In this document: positions 26,101 through 33,855 of the stretch, one piece after another
Numbering within the stretch: position 1 is the stretch's first letter
Layout: every line of letters starts with the position of its first letter
Source: Dyadobacter sp. CY323
GTDB lineage: Bacteria > Bacteroidota > Bacteroidia > Cytophagales > Spirosomataceae
Direction: 5' to 3'
Assembly: GCF_021390245.1 (NCBI RefSeq)
Contig: NZ_JAJUXH010000001.1
Span: 682,001 to 746,000, forward strand
DNA length: 64,000 bases
The notes under the pieces: generated by a model
What the model saw: only the letters and a program-made list of their open reading frames with translations
Told to the model about the DNA's origin: nothing
Databases searched by the model: none
Program-made: the position numbers and the translations under genes

Positions 26101-27192
26101 GACGATCTTCTTTTTTACATTGAATTTACCAATGACGGTCTGATCATCGGCGATGAGGAAAAGGATAAGATTTTCGAACCGTTTTACCGCGTCGCGGCCA
26201 GTCAGAAACAGGAGGGGACCGGTATTGGACTGCCGCTGGCGCGATCGCTCGCCGAGTTGCACAAAGGAAAACTGGAACTGAAACGTCAGGATACGAACCA
26301 GAACACATTCCTGCTTTCATTGCCCATTCACCAGGATTATGAAATGGATCTGAAAGGCGATGACGACGAAGTTCCGGCTGATTTCCTGTTGACTAATGCG
26401 CCAAATGAAGCAGCGGATCCGGCAAAGCCCGTGATTCTTTTAGTGGAGGACAATGTGGAAATCCTAAATTATCTGAGCCGCGAGCTGAGCGCATCTTACA
26501 ATGTGATGCGCGCTCTGGATGGTCAGCAGGCGGTTGAGATCCTGCAGCATGAAAACGTTCACCTGGTCATCAGCGACATTATGATGCCGGTGATGGACGG
26601 GATCGAGCTTTGCAAAAAAATCAAGAACGATGTGCGGTTCAGCCACATTCCGATCATTCTGTTAACTGCCAAAAACTCCATTAATTCGAGGATCGAGGGC
26701 CTGGAAGTAGGAGCGGACGCTTACATTGAAAAGCCGTTTTCATTCGATCATTTAGCCGCCCAGATCACGAATCTGATCAACAACCGCAACATTATTAAGG
26801 AATATTTTGCGCGCTCCCCGCTCACGCACATCCGGGGAATTGCCTTTTCAACCGCCGATAAACAGTTTTTGGAACAACTCAATACCATTATCAGCAAACG
26901 CATCGCCGACAGCAACCTCGACGTTGACTTGCTTTCTTCGATGATGAACATGAGCCGACCGACTTTATATCGCAAGATCAAAGGCATTTCGGATATGACG
27001 CCCAACGAGCTCATCAACTTATCGCGACTGAAAAAGGCCGCCGAACTGCTTGCAGAAAACAAATACAAGATCAACGAAGTGGCCGATATGGTCGGTTACA
27101 GCATTCCGACCAACTTTTCGAGGGATTTTCAAAAGCAGTTCGGGGTGAGCCCGTCCAGCTATGTTCACGATCTGAGGGACAGAACCGTGTAA
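23188..27192 (+). CDS. Hybrid two-component regulator (HTCS)
   Basis: A 1334-residue one-protein signalling system. A signal sequence (LLITFCCLFLYLTCPGQ) is followed by two seven-bladed Reg_prop propellers (repeats such as GLSGNATGDIIQDKKGFIWI), a Y_Y_Y domain (about 690-755), one membrane segment near residue 775, a HisKA domain with the phosphorylated histidine in NVAHEIRTPL (about H836), an ATPase domain (GTGIGLPLARSLAELH), a receiver with LVISDIMMPVMDG (Asp about 1130) and a C-terminal AraC-type HTH. HTCSs sense breakdown products of a glycan in the periplasm and switch on the adjacent PUL, here the divergent SusC operon. The ATG at 23188 is used; GTG at 23215 would also leave a complete signal peptide, while GTG at 23134 seems too far upstream. 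Confidence 0.93.
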   Translation: MILQGYIYNVKDLLITFCCLFLYLTCPGQDVPYYFKNYKVSNGLSGNATGDIIQDKKGFIWIASRNGLNRFDGNSFKIFRSKQGDSTSLGSNSVFSLYEDIHQKLWIGTHKGVYMYNPVLDQFSAFKLIRAGEVRVIRGDKQGNVWIISDNRLFRYNSKTQKISTFSWDANVISIHISGDGIVWIASSNGMVRRFNAVTNDFTEFDIARLVGEKDVFGNIVVHAVADSALLVGSMHRVQLVNFKNGKVEDISGLTGKQEDIQIHAIYKHGDGKFWLGSESGLYILDLKRRKLNQIVKEKYNAYSITDNIVNAIFKDREGGIWVSTQFGGVNYYSSEFNRFHKYFPQPGNSISGNLVHEITKDQYGKLWVGTEDAGLNQLDLQTGTFKSFLPDGKKGSITYRNLHGLVADGDHLWIGTYEHGLDVMDLKTNKVVRHYSTNMPNTFGSNFIVTLYKTRSSDILVGTWSGLFKYNRDTDDFSPMEFFNTQIQSIHEDNQGTLWVASYGGGISYFNPKTNKKGRIQYEAGKSDGLPDNYINSLYQSKNGDFWFCTEHGLSRYNAGTKKFKNYRIEDGLPDNQVFRVLEDEQGDFWISTSRGLSMLDSQTGKFTNYNEANGLPSEQFNYNSSYKNDDGTLFFGTVAGLISFKPGTFVKNAYVPPVYITGIQSNNQELRIGGKDSSLTESPIYAKSIKLPYDRSNLTFDVAALSYVIPQMNRYMYQMEGLDGQWLTVSNNRKIYFSKLPPGHYVLRIKGSNNDQVWNGRETRLSIEILPPWWATIWAYFLYAAFAGAIVIILLRYYHWAVAEKNKREIETIEIGKEREIYNAKIDFFTNVAHEIRTPLTLIKMPLDKLLADENADAETFENLTMINKNANRLIDLTNQLLDFRKAEANNFSLNFTKTDINELLSDVFATFRPAAEQKNLTYKIELPRITLHAYVDIEACKKIITNLINNAIKYADNAVKIRLLPFSSDDLLFYIEFTNDGLIIGDEEKDKIFEPFYRVAASQKQEGTGIGLPLARSLAELHKGKLELKRQDTNQNTFLLSLPIHQDYEMDLKGDDDEVPADFLLTNAPNEAADPAKPVILLVEDNVEILNYLSRELSASYNVMRALDGQQAVEILQHENVHLVISDIMMPVMDGIELCKKIKNDVRFSHIPIILLTAKNSINSRIEGLEVGADAYIEKPFSFDHLAAQITNLINNRNIIKEYFARSPLTHIRGIAFSTADKQFLEQLNTIISKRIADSNLDVDLLSSMMNMSRPTLYRKIKGISDMTPNELINLSRLKKAAELLAENKYKINEVADMVGYSIPTNFSRDFQKQFGVSPSSYVHDLRDRTV

Positions 27193-27279
27193 TCGAAAAT
27201 GGTTACCGATGCCCAGGTGCTATGCGGCTCTTTGGCATACTTTTAGGAGGATGGCAAGATCAAAAAAAGCGGGGATACT

Positions 27280-27738
27280 ATGGCAAGTGGAAACAAAACA
27301 CTCGGTATTTTACTGGCATCGGTCGCGGCTACCACAGCGATGACGGCATTCAGCCATTTTTTTTCCAAAGCAAAAAAGGACAATTACAATGAGCCGGTAC
27401 TGCTCGGTGATTTTCTTGAAAAGGCTGTCATAAAAGAAAAGCGGAGCGCATTGGTTTCAGCCTGGACGGTGCATTATGCCGTTGGTTTTTTGTTTGGATT
27501 GATTTATGAGCCAACTTTTAAAAAGATCAAAACCCGGTCTGCAACGAAAAAGGGGCTTTGTTTCGGTTTATCGGCCGGTTCTATCGCCATTGTGGCATGG
27601 TCGATGGTATTCAAAATGCATCCCGACAAACCAAAAATCAATTTCCGCGTGTATTACCAGCAACTCATGGCCGCACACCTGATATTCGGCCTGGTTTTTG
27701 CCAAAGCTTCCGATCCGCAAAATGAGGTTCATGACTAA
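27280..27738 (+). CDS. Hypothetical four-helix membrane protein
   Basis: A 152-residue protein with four predicted membrane segments (about residues 7-26, 59-80, 91-110, 125-145) and short charged loops. There is no recognisable family motif. It starts 88 bases after the HTCS gene and is followed after 5 bases by a small hypothetical gene, so the two are probably co-transcribed. The topology alone suggests an inner-membrane protein; no function can be offered. Confidence 0.6.
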   Translation: MASGNKTLGILLASVAATTAMTAFSHFFSKAKKDNYNEPVLLGDFLEKAVIKEKRSALVSAWTVHYAVGFLFGLIYEPTFKKIKTRSATKKGLCFGLSAGSIAIVAWSMVFKMHPDKPKINFRVYYQQLMAAHLIFGLVFAKASDPQNEVHD

Positions 27739-27743
27739 TTCAA

Positions 27744-27998
27744 ATGAATATGAAGATCGGTGAAAAATTGTTGAAACTACTGGGTAAGAAATATATGCCC
27801 GACCACATGATCACTCAAAAGTTCGGACGATATGACATCAGCTTCAAAACCGATCCGGATGGAAACCCGATCTTGCTCTTTATCGGTGCCATCGACAAAG
27901 TGGGCAGGATCAAAGGCGAACGGTTTTCCCGGGTTTTAATCAAAACAAAAGAGGGCCAGATCCTGAAAGATCATTGGGATGCCAAAGGAAAGACTTAA
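27744..27998 (+). CDS. Small hypothetical protein
   Basis: An 84-residue basic, soluble protein (MNMKIGEKLLKLLGKKYMPDH, then strands RYDISFKTDPDGNPILLFIGA). It follows the four-helix membrane protein gene by 5 bases and probably shares its transcript. The two blocks of strands look like a small beta-sheet domain. No family recognised. Confidence 0.55.
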   Translation: MNMKIGEKLLKLLGKKYMPDHMITQKFGRYDISFKTDPDGNPILLFIGAIDKVGRIKGERFSRVLIKTKEGQILKDHWDAKGKT

Positions 27999-28105
27999 AG
28001 CTGCATTCAGACCAATTGGGATTATACTCGGCCGAATTGAAAATGACGACAGGGAACTTGCCCTGCCGCCATTAAAAACTACAATGAATGACTATAAAAA
28101 GCTCT

Positions 28106-28540
28106 CTAAGCCGGAACGAGTTTGGTTGTAATGCCAATTCTGTTCCAGACGTTTATGGTAATGATTGCCAGGATCACCTGAGCCAGGTAGGTTTCATCCA
28201 AAAGCCTGGCGGCCTGCTCGTATGTTTCGTCTGATACGTGGTTGTTTATCAATGTAACCTCCTCGGTAAGGGCTAATATTGCCTGTTCTTCCTCCGTGAA
28301 GAACGGCGTGTCGCGCCACGCATTCAGGGTATAAATGCGCTGCTCTGTTTCTCCTGCCTTGCGCGCTTCCTTTGTATGCATATCAATGCAAAAAGCACAT
28401 CCATTGATCTGGGAAGCACGTATTTTGATCAGGTTTTTGTGGGTTTTTGTCAGCGGGGTGCTTTCAATGAATTTTTCCAGTCCAAGCACAGCGTTGTATC
28501 CAGCAGGTGCTACTTTGTCAATGCGAATCCGCGTTTTCAT
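28106..28540 (-). CDS. Carboxymuconolactone decarboxylase/AhpD-like protein
   Basis: A 144-residue all-helical protein with the AhpD-type redox motif CAFCIDMHTKEAR (C-x-x-C plus the nearby His). Members are alkylhydroperoxidases or decarboxylases; those with an intact CxxC and H, as here, are usually peroxidase-like. Length and the ALRASQINGC lead-in (IRASQINGCAFC) are typical. It follows the azoreductase gene by 30 bases on the same strand, making an oxidative- or electrophile-stress pair. Confidence 0.85.
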   Translation of the reverse strand: MKTRIRIDKVAPAGYNAVLGLEKFIESTPLTKTHKNLIKIRASQINGCAFCIDMHTKEARKAGETEQRIYTLNAWRDTPFFTEEEQAILALTEEVTLINNHVSDETYEQAARLLDETYLAQVILAIITINVWNRIGITTKLVPA

Positions 28541-28570
28541 TTATTTTGATTTAAAAGGTGTACGATTTAA

Positions 28571-29230
28571 TTATTGTGCTGAATCAGGCATCGCCAGTTC
28601 CATATCAATGTGTTTTCTGATTTGCTTATAGGCCGTTTCAATGGAAATATTCAAGTCGCTATTGTCCCTCGACGCGCCGCTAATTGCGATGATATGGATA
28701 TCATGAATGCCCATTATGTTGAAAACGGTCATCAGATAAGTGCTTTGAAAATCCATATGCCGGTTATATCCACCCTGCTCGTAGCCTTGTGAACCTCTTG
28801 ATAATAACAGAAATAGGGTCTTATTTTCCAGCAAGCCGATATAAGGATTCTGCACGTTAACCGGGTCGGCTTTCCAGGTTTCGTTTATCCGCAGAATCTG
28901 ATCGATATACGCTTTTAGAGTGCTCGGAACTGACCAGTTGTACATGGGAGCGCCAATGACAATTACATCCGCTTCCCGCAGTTCGGAAATGTAAGCATCG
29001 CTTTTTTTCAAAACCTCCGTTTCCTCGGCCGACCTTGCAGATGCCTGCTTGAAAGCCGCGGTAATCCAGCTTTGCGTCATGTGAGGTACATTCTCAGTAC
29101 CCAGCTCACGAAACTTGATAACGGCATTTGAATGTAAACTTTGCCAATGATCGGTAAATACCTCAGTCAGCTTTCTGCTGTGGGAGTTCAGCACTCGGGC
29201 ACTTGAATTAATCACTAATACTTTCTTCAT
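28571..29230 (-). CDS. azoR: FMN-dependent NADH-azoreductase
   Basis: A 219-residue flavodoxin-fold quinone/azo reductase. The FMN phosphate-binding start KVLVINSSARVLNSHSRKL, the block GAPMYNWSVPSTLKAYIDQILR and LLLSRGSQG are the AzoR family landmarks. The enzyme reduces quinones and azo dyes by two electrons with NADH and FMN. The ATG at 29230 (MKKVLVI) is favoured over 29236. It is divergent from a MocR regulator and followed by an AhpD-like gene, so the cluster probably responds to electrophiles or quinones. Confidence 0.88.
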   Translation of the reverse strand: MKKVLVINSSARVLNSHSRKLTEVFTDHWQSLHSNAVIKFRELGTENVPHMTQSWITAAFKQASARSAEETEVLKKSDAYISELREADVIVIGAPMYNWSVPSTLKAYIDQILRINETWKADPVNVQNPYIGLLENKTLFLLLSRGSQGYEQGGYNRHMDFQSTYLMTVFNIMGIHDIHIIAISGASRDNSDLNISIETAYKQIRKHIDMELAMPDSAQ

Positions 29231-29251
29231 TTCCATTCTTTTTTCTTCAAA

Positions 29252-29265
29252 AGTATAGCGATACT
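29252..29265. promoter_or_regulatory. Small dyad in the azoR/MocR spacer
   Basis: AGTAT-AGCG-ATACT is an inverted repeat centred between the divergent start codons, a few bases before a TAGCTTTG (29270-29277) -7-like element of the MocR gene. Candidate MocR site by position only. Confidence 0.3.
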
Positions 29266-29308
29266 GGACTAGCTTTGTAGACCAATTTTCACAAAAACTA
29301 CCGCCCAG

Positions 29309-30790
29309 ATGCTACCCTATAAATCGCTCATCCAGGTCGACCGGAAAGCGGCTGTTACGCTTTATATCCAGGTTTGCAACCAGTTTATTGCATTGATTAC
29401 CAATGGTACCATGCGTCCATCGGATGCGCTGCCCAGTTCGCGGGTACTGTCGGAACTGATCGGCATCAACAGGCACACGGTCAGGCTGGCCTATGAAGAA
29501 CTGATCAGTCAGGGCTGGGCGGAATCCATCGAGCGAAAAGGAATTTTTGTACTGTCGAAGCTGCCCATTCTTTCCAAAAATAAACTTCCTGAAAGCAACC
29601 GGGATGCTCGCCCGAATGAAGCTTTCGCCTGGACAAATAGGTTTAAAGGCGCGGCTCCGGGAGAAAGTCTTCAGAGAAGCGGACTGGCCATTGATGACGG
29701 TTTTCCTGATGTGCGCCTGGCCCCGGTGGATCAGCTGATGCGCGAGTACAGGAGCATTTCGAGAAGACATTATGGAAAAAACTTCCTGAAATATGGAAGT
29801 ACAAAAGGCTCGGAACATCTTCGGGCATCGATATCCGGTTACCTTTCCCAAACCCGGGGCCTGGTTGTTTCCACCGAAAATATGCTGATTACAAAAGGCA
29901 GTCAAATGGGGATTTATCTGGCGTCTCAGCTGCTTTTGGAACCTTCGGATCACATAGCCGTCGGAATGTCCAATTACAAAACAGCGGATGAAACTTTCAG
30001 ACATGCCGGTGCCAGCCTGCTCCGGATCCCTGTGGATCACAATGGGATGGATGTCGATTATCTTGAAAAGGCTTTGGTTTCAACTAAAATAAAAGCAGTA
30101 TACATCATACCGCATCATCACTGTCCGACAACGGTAACTATGAGCGTTGAACGACGGTTGAAACTTCTGGATCTTGCAAAAGCACACCGGTTCGCCATTA
30201 TCGAGGATGACTATGACTTTGATTTTCATTATGATAACAAACCCTACCTGCCACTGGCAAGCATCGACCACAACCAGAATGTGATTTACATTGGTTCTAT
30301 CTCGAAAACTTTTGCGCCTGCGCTGCGCGTGGGGTTTATGACCGGGCCGCCGACGTTTATCGAGGCCGCCGCTTCACTCAGGTTACTTATTGACAGACAA
30401 GGAGATACGCTGCTGGAAGAAGCTTTTGCAGTGATGTATGATACTGGTGAAATGGAAAGGCATTTTCGGAAATCACTCAGGATTTACAAGCAACGCAGAA
30501 ATCTCTTTTGCCAGATTCTTCAATCCGACTTTAACGATGTTCTGGATTTCAAAGTTCCCGAAGGAGGACTTGCCGTGTGGACGAATTTTGTTGCCGAAAT
30601 TGATCTGGTCAAATTGTCTGTTGATGCATTCAAAAACGGACTGTATGTCGGAAACGGCAGTTTTGGTCGGAATGAATCGTTTTCGACGAATGCAATGAGG
30701 CTGGGGTTTGCTTCATTGGAAGAAAAAGAAATGGTGGAAGCGCTCAGCCTTCTGAAAAAAACCGTGCAGCAGCCCCACTCAACTCATTGA
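29309..30790 (+). CDS. MocR/PdxR-type regulator (GntR HTH plus aminotransferase domain)
   Basis: A 493-residue fusion of a GntR winged helix (residues 10-80, with LPSSRVLSELIGINRHTVRLAYEELISQGW) and a class-I aminotransferase-like domain that binds PLP; SISKTFAPALRVGFM carries the PLP lysine, and DDYDFDFHYDN the binding aspartate. MocR proteins use PLP or an amino acid as ligand and usually control a divergent gene. Here the divergent neighbours are an azoreductase and an AhpD-like gene, and no pdxST-type gene is in sight, so its regulon is not obviously vitamin B6 synthesis. Confidence 0.9.
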   Translation: MLPYKSLIQVDRKAAVTLYIQVCNQFIALITNGTMRPSDALPSSRVLSELIGINRHTVRLAYEELISQGWAESIERKGIFVLSKLPILSKNKLPESNRDARPNEAFAWTNRFKGAAPGESLQRSGLAIDDGFPDVRLAPVDQLMREYRSISRRHYGKNFLKYGSTKGSEHLRASISGYLSQTRGLVVSTENMLITKGSQMGIYLASQLLLEPSDHIAVGMSNYKTADETFRHAGASLLRIPVDHNGMDVDYLEKALVSTKIKAVYIIPHHHCPTTVTMSVERRLKLLDLAKAHRFAIIEDDYDFDFHYDNKPYLPLASIDHNQNVIYIGSISKTFAPALRVGFMTGPPTFIEAAASLRLLIDRQGDTLLEEAFAVMYDTGEMERHFRKSLRIYKQRRNLFCQILQSDFNDVLDFKVPEGGLAVWTNFVAEIDLVKLSVDAFKNGLYVGNGSFGRNESFSTNAMRLGFASLEEKEMVEALSLLKKTVQQPHSTH

Positions 30791-30870
30791 TTGGGCCATC
30801 CCTTATTTTGAACCTGGTATATGAAGCCATCTCGCGGCTGATCTAGATTTGTAGCAAACCAAAACAAAAT

Positions 30871-31308
30871 ATGGAGGCTACATATCGGATTCAAACAGTA
30901 ACATCGGAGCTTGAAATCGCGCAATGCTGGGAGGTGGCATCCTTGCTACGGCCCCATCTCAATAAAGACAATTGGTCAGAGATGGTTACCGAGATGATCG
31001 CAAATGAGAAGTTCAGCATCGCCGGAATGATGGATGACGGCAAATTCGTTGCATTTGCCGGATACCGCATAATGACTTCCCTGCACAGTGGACATATCAT
31101 TTATATCGACGATCTGTGCACATTGGAATCTCACCGGGGCAAAGGATTGGCATCCCGACTTTTAACTCATGTTAAATCGATTGCTCAATCAAATAACATG
31201 GATGCGGTAGTGCTCGATACGGATTTTACTAACAACACGGCGCAAAAAGTATATCTGAAAAGTGGCTATCAACTCGCGGCATTACATCTTTCATGCAAAT
31301 TGAAATAG
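30871..31308 (+). CDS. GNAT-family N-acetyltransferase
   Basis: A 145-residue single GNAT domain. Motif A, LCTLESHRGKGLASRLLTHV, contains the acetyl-CoA loop RGKGLA, and the closing KVYLKSGYQL is motif B. Substrate unknown. A TAGATTTG element at 30844-30851 may be its -7 box. A perfect palindromic hairpin follows its stop codon. Confidence 0.88.
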   Translation: MEATYRIQTVTSELEIAQCWEVASLLRPHLNKDNWSEMVTEMIANEKFSIAGMMDDGKFVAFAGYRIMTSLHSGHIIYIDDLCTLESHRGKGLASRLLTHVKSIAQSNNMDAVVLDTDFTNNTAQKVYLKSGYQLAALHLSCKLK

Positions 31309-31345
31309 CAGCAAGCAGGAGTCTTTGTGAACCAACCAGAGTGAA

Positions 31346-31375
31346 AACCTCCTGCTTGATATCAAGCAGGAGGTT
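31346..31375. terminator. Perfect 30-bp palindrome between convergent genes
   Basis: AACCTCCTGCTTGAT at 31346-31360 is followed immediately by its exact complement at 31361-31375. It lies between the GNAT and PepSY stops and could serve both as a bidirectional terminator, although T-tracts are weak. Confidence 0.55.
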
Positions 31376-31390
31376 GAGCGCCGCCAGCTG

Positions 31391-32548
31391 CTATTGCAAT
31401 TCGAGTTTCGTGACCCGTTTTCGCTTTTTCTTTCCCCATTTCCGGTTATACCAGACAATGAAGCCGGTAATAGGCAGCGAGGCACCGATCAGCGTGGCAA
31501 TAAATGCAATGACTTTCCCCCAGAATCCCATGATGGTACCGACGTGGAAATCGTAGTACATGCGACTGGCTTTTCCGCCGTTGTTTTCATCTTCATACAA
31601 TTCCGTCGCCAGTACCTTAAATGTCTGTTTATCAAATGTGTACACATCCGATTTGTAAGTGCCCATCACCGGATAGGTCGCCCGCGTCCTGATCACCGCC
31701 GCATCTTTTTTCGGATCTGGCCAGTCGATACCGATTACTTTGGCATCGGGGACTTTGGTTGTCAAAAACTTCAAAACACTGTCTATCGATGTTTCCGGCG
31801 TCTGACCGTAAGGATTGAGTCTCAGCGTGTCCGAAACCATAGCTGTTTTTTTTTGATCGGGCTGTGTTTTTCCGCCACTAAAAACCCAATACAAACCATC
31901 GTCAACCCAATGAAAACAGAAAGCCAGTCCTGTAACTGCTATGACAAAAGTGAAGAGAAGTGAGTAAAACCCGAGCACATTATGCAGATCAAGGTTAATG
32001 CGTTTCCAGCCGGCCGTCCACTTGATGAGAAAACTTTTCCCACGTGCCGATCTCGTCCATTTTTTTGGAAACCACCAAATGAGGCCGGTGATCAGTAAAA
32101 TGACGAACATTAATGTGCCGTAATCGACAATCGGGCGGCCGACTTCGTATGGCAGCCAGAGATTTACGTGGCCGTCAAGTACGAAATGGAAAAAGTCAAA
32201 ATGTCCTTCCTCGTGTTCATGCACATTCAGAATCTCACCAGTATAGGGATTCATCGACACCTCCCTCTCATCCAGTTCAATGGTAACCGCTCTGTCCGGC
32301 CGGTAATGGATTCCCCATGGAACTTCGTCGGTAGTAAGGTTCAGATGTTTTCGCGCGTTTTCAACCACTTTTGACGGCATTATGTAGGGCTTCTGCTGAA
32401 CCTCAACGTTCTGCCACGGCTCGATCATCCCATTAATCTCCTCATTGAAAACCCATAAGCAGCCGGTTATACATACTATAAAAACGATAATCCCGGAGAT
32501 CAGGCCCAGCCAAAGGTGCAGCCAGTTATTGATTTTTTTAAAGGTCAT
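31391..32548 (-). CDS. PepSY-domain membrane protein (PiuB-like)
   Basis: A 385-residue inner-membrane protein with four membrane segments (about residues 12-35, 150-172, 205-226, 345-365) and periplasmic PepSY regions between them. The start TFKKINNWLHLWLGLISGIIVFIVCITGCLWVF and VIDYGTLMFVILLITGLIWWFPKK-like blocks are typical of PiuB/PepSY_TM proteins. These proteins are linked to iron-siderophore uptake and are thought to reduce or handle the ferric complex. It ends a minus-strand cluster with a TonB receptor and two DUF4374-type lipoproteins. Confidence 0.88.
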   Translation of the reverse strand: MTFKKINNWLHLWLGLISGIIVFIVCITGCLWVFNEEINGMIEPWQNVEVQQKPYIMPSKVVENARKHLNLTTDEVPWGIHYRPDRAVTIELDEREVSMNPYTGEILNVHEHEEGHFDFFHFVLDGHVNLWLPYEVGRPIVDYGTLMFVILLITGLIWWFPKKWTRSARGKSFLIKWTAGWKRINLDLHNVLGFYSLLFTFVIAVTGLAFCFHWVDDGLYWVFSGGKTQPDQKKTAMVSDTLRLNPYGQTPETSIDSVLKFLTTKVPDAKVIGIDWPDPKKDAAVIRTRATYPVMGTYKSDVYTFDKQTFKVLATELYEDENNGGKASRMYYDFHVGTIMGFWGKVIAFIATLIGASLPITGFIVWYNRKWGKKKRKRVTKLELQ

Positions 32549-32587
32549 GGTAAAAAAGGCAGAAGATTGGTTGTGCAGCGAACGGCT

Positions 32588-33811
32588 CTATTTCAATTTA
32601 TCGATGCGGAGGATGAAGTCGTAACCTCCTTCTACTTCGAGTCCCGGTTTTACGGTGCCTGATGCTACGTCGTATTCCCAGATGTAATCTTTGCCCGTTT
32701 CAGAGTTTGCCGAAATATAGGCTTTACCGCCGTCCACGATCACATTACCAATCGCCGATCCTTTATCCAATGGAATTTCGGTCAGTTTTTTGATCACCGA
32801 ACCATTGGCAACATTGATAGTCGCAAAACCATAGGTATGCTGCGATGTAGATCCGCCGGCAGCGATACTTTGATCCAGGTACTTGACAATGGCTTGTCCG
32901 TTACCCAAATACCAGATGCTTTCCGCCGGATTTCCAATCGAGGATGTATTGGTATTAAAGAAATAGCTCGCATCAAACTCAGTGGTGCCGCTTTTGATCC
33001 GATAGATTGCCGAAGGCAGCCCCGTGCCCATCCAGCTCGGATTCGCCAGATAGTAAATGTCACCTTTTTCGTCCGAGAACGAGCCCGGGCTCCACATATT
33101 CGACACGCCAGGTCCGACGGTGCGGGTATCTGTGATCGTCTTTACATAATTGAAACTCGGGTAATCCACCACAAGCACGCTCACCTTTTTCTCTGCCGGC
33201 GCAGGCCATTGTGCGGTATGTGCCAGGCCCAGAAACAGTTTGCCGCCCACAAAGTTTACATTTCCAAGTGCGTAGTTCAAAAATCCTTGCGGAATGGCAG
33301 GAGCCTTGATTTCTCCATTGGTAACTTTCAACGTTTTCGCATCCACCACAGAGTAAAGAATTTTTTTACTGTCACCATCAGTCCCTAAGAAAATCAAGGT
33401 ATTGTCATCGGCCCAGATATACGAGTTGATGTTGGCAATATGGGTATAGGGTACTTCCAGGACGGTGGTCAGCTGGTTGTTTTCGAGGGAAAATTTAGAT
33501 AAACGTCCTTTGCCCGAACTTGTACTCGGATAATAATAAAACCCCTGATGCGGAATGATACCATAGTCTGCTTTGCCTGTTACCTCTACGCCATTTCCTT
33601 TCAGATTTACTGAGCCGGTTGAAAGCGATGGCGTACCTACCACATATTGAAACGTGTTGGGCCAGCTTCCCAACTGAAGCCAGATCGCATAACTGCTCTC
33701 CTCGGGCTCAGGCTCGTTGGTGTTATTCTTATCATCACCGCATGATCCCAGGCCGAGGATCAGTGACATCAGGATTAAAGCATGGGATGCTTTTTTGAAG
33801 AAATTAAACAT
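32588..33811 (-). CDS. DUF4374 lipoprotein
   Basis: A 407-residue lipoprotein with the lipobox LILGLGSCGD (cysteine about residue 24). The rest is a beta-propeller-like DUF4374 protein: repeats such as YYYPSTSSGKGRLSKFSLENN, VVDAKTLKV and VDYPSFNYVKTITDTRTVG. DUF4374 members in Bacteroidota are regularly encoded with TonB receptors and PepSY proteins for iron complexes, as here, but the molecular role is unknown (surface siderophore binding is inferred). It sits 44 bases after the receptor gene and 39 before the PepSY gene. Confidence 0.88.
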   Translation of the reverse strand: MFNFFKKASHALILMSLILGLGSCGDDKNNTNEPEPEESSYAIWLQLGSWPNTFQYVVGTPSLSTGSVNLKGNGVEVTGKADYGIIPHQGFYYYPSTSSGKGRLSKFSLENNQLTTVLEVPYTHIANINSYIWADDNTLIFLGTDGDSKKILYSVVDAKTLKVTNGEIKAPAIPQGFLNYALGNVNFVGGKLFLGLAHTAQWPAPAEKKVSVLVVDYPSFNYVKTITDTRTVGPGVSNMWSPGSFSDEKGDIYYLANPSWMGTGLPSAIYRIKSGTTEFDASYFFNTNTSSIGNPAESIWYLGNGQAIVKYLDQSIAAGGSTSQHTYGFATINVANGSVIKKLTEIPLDKGSAIGNVIVDGGKAYISANSETGKDYIWEYDVASGTVKPGLEVEGGYDFILRIDKLK

Positions 33812-33855
33812 TGGATTATTTGATTAGAAGTAAAAAGTATGGTCTAAAAAAGGGA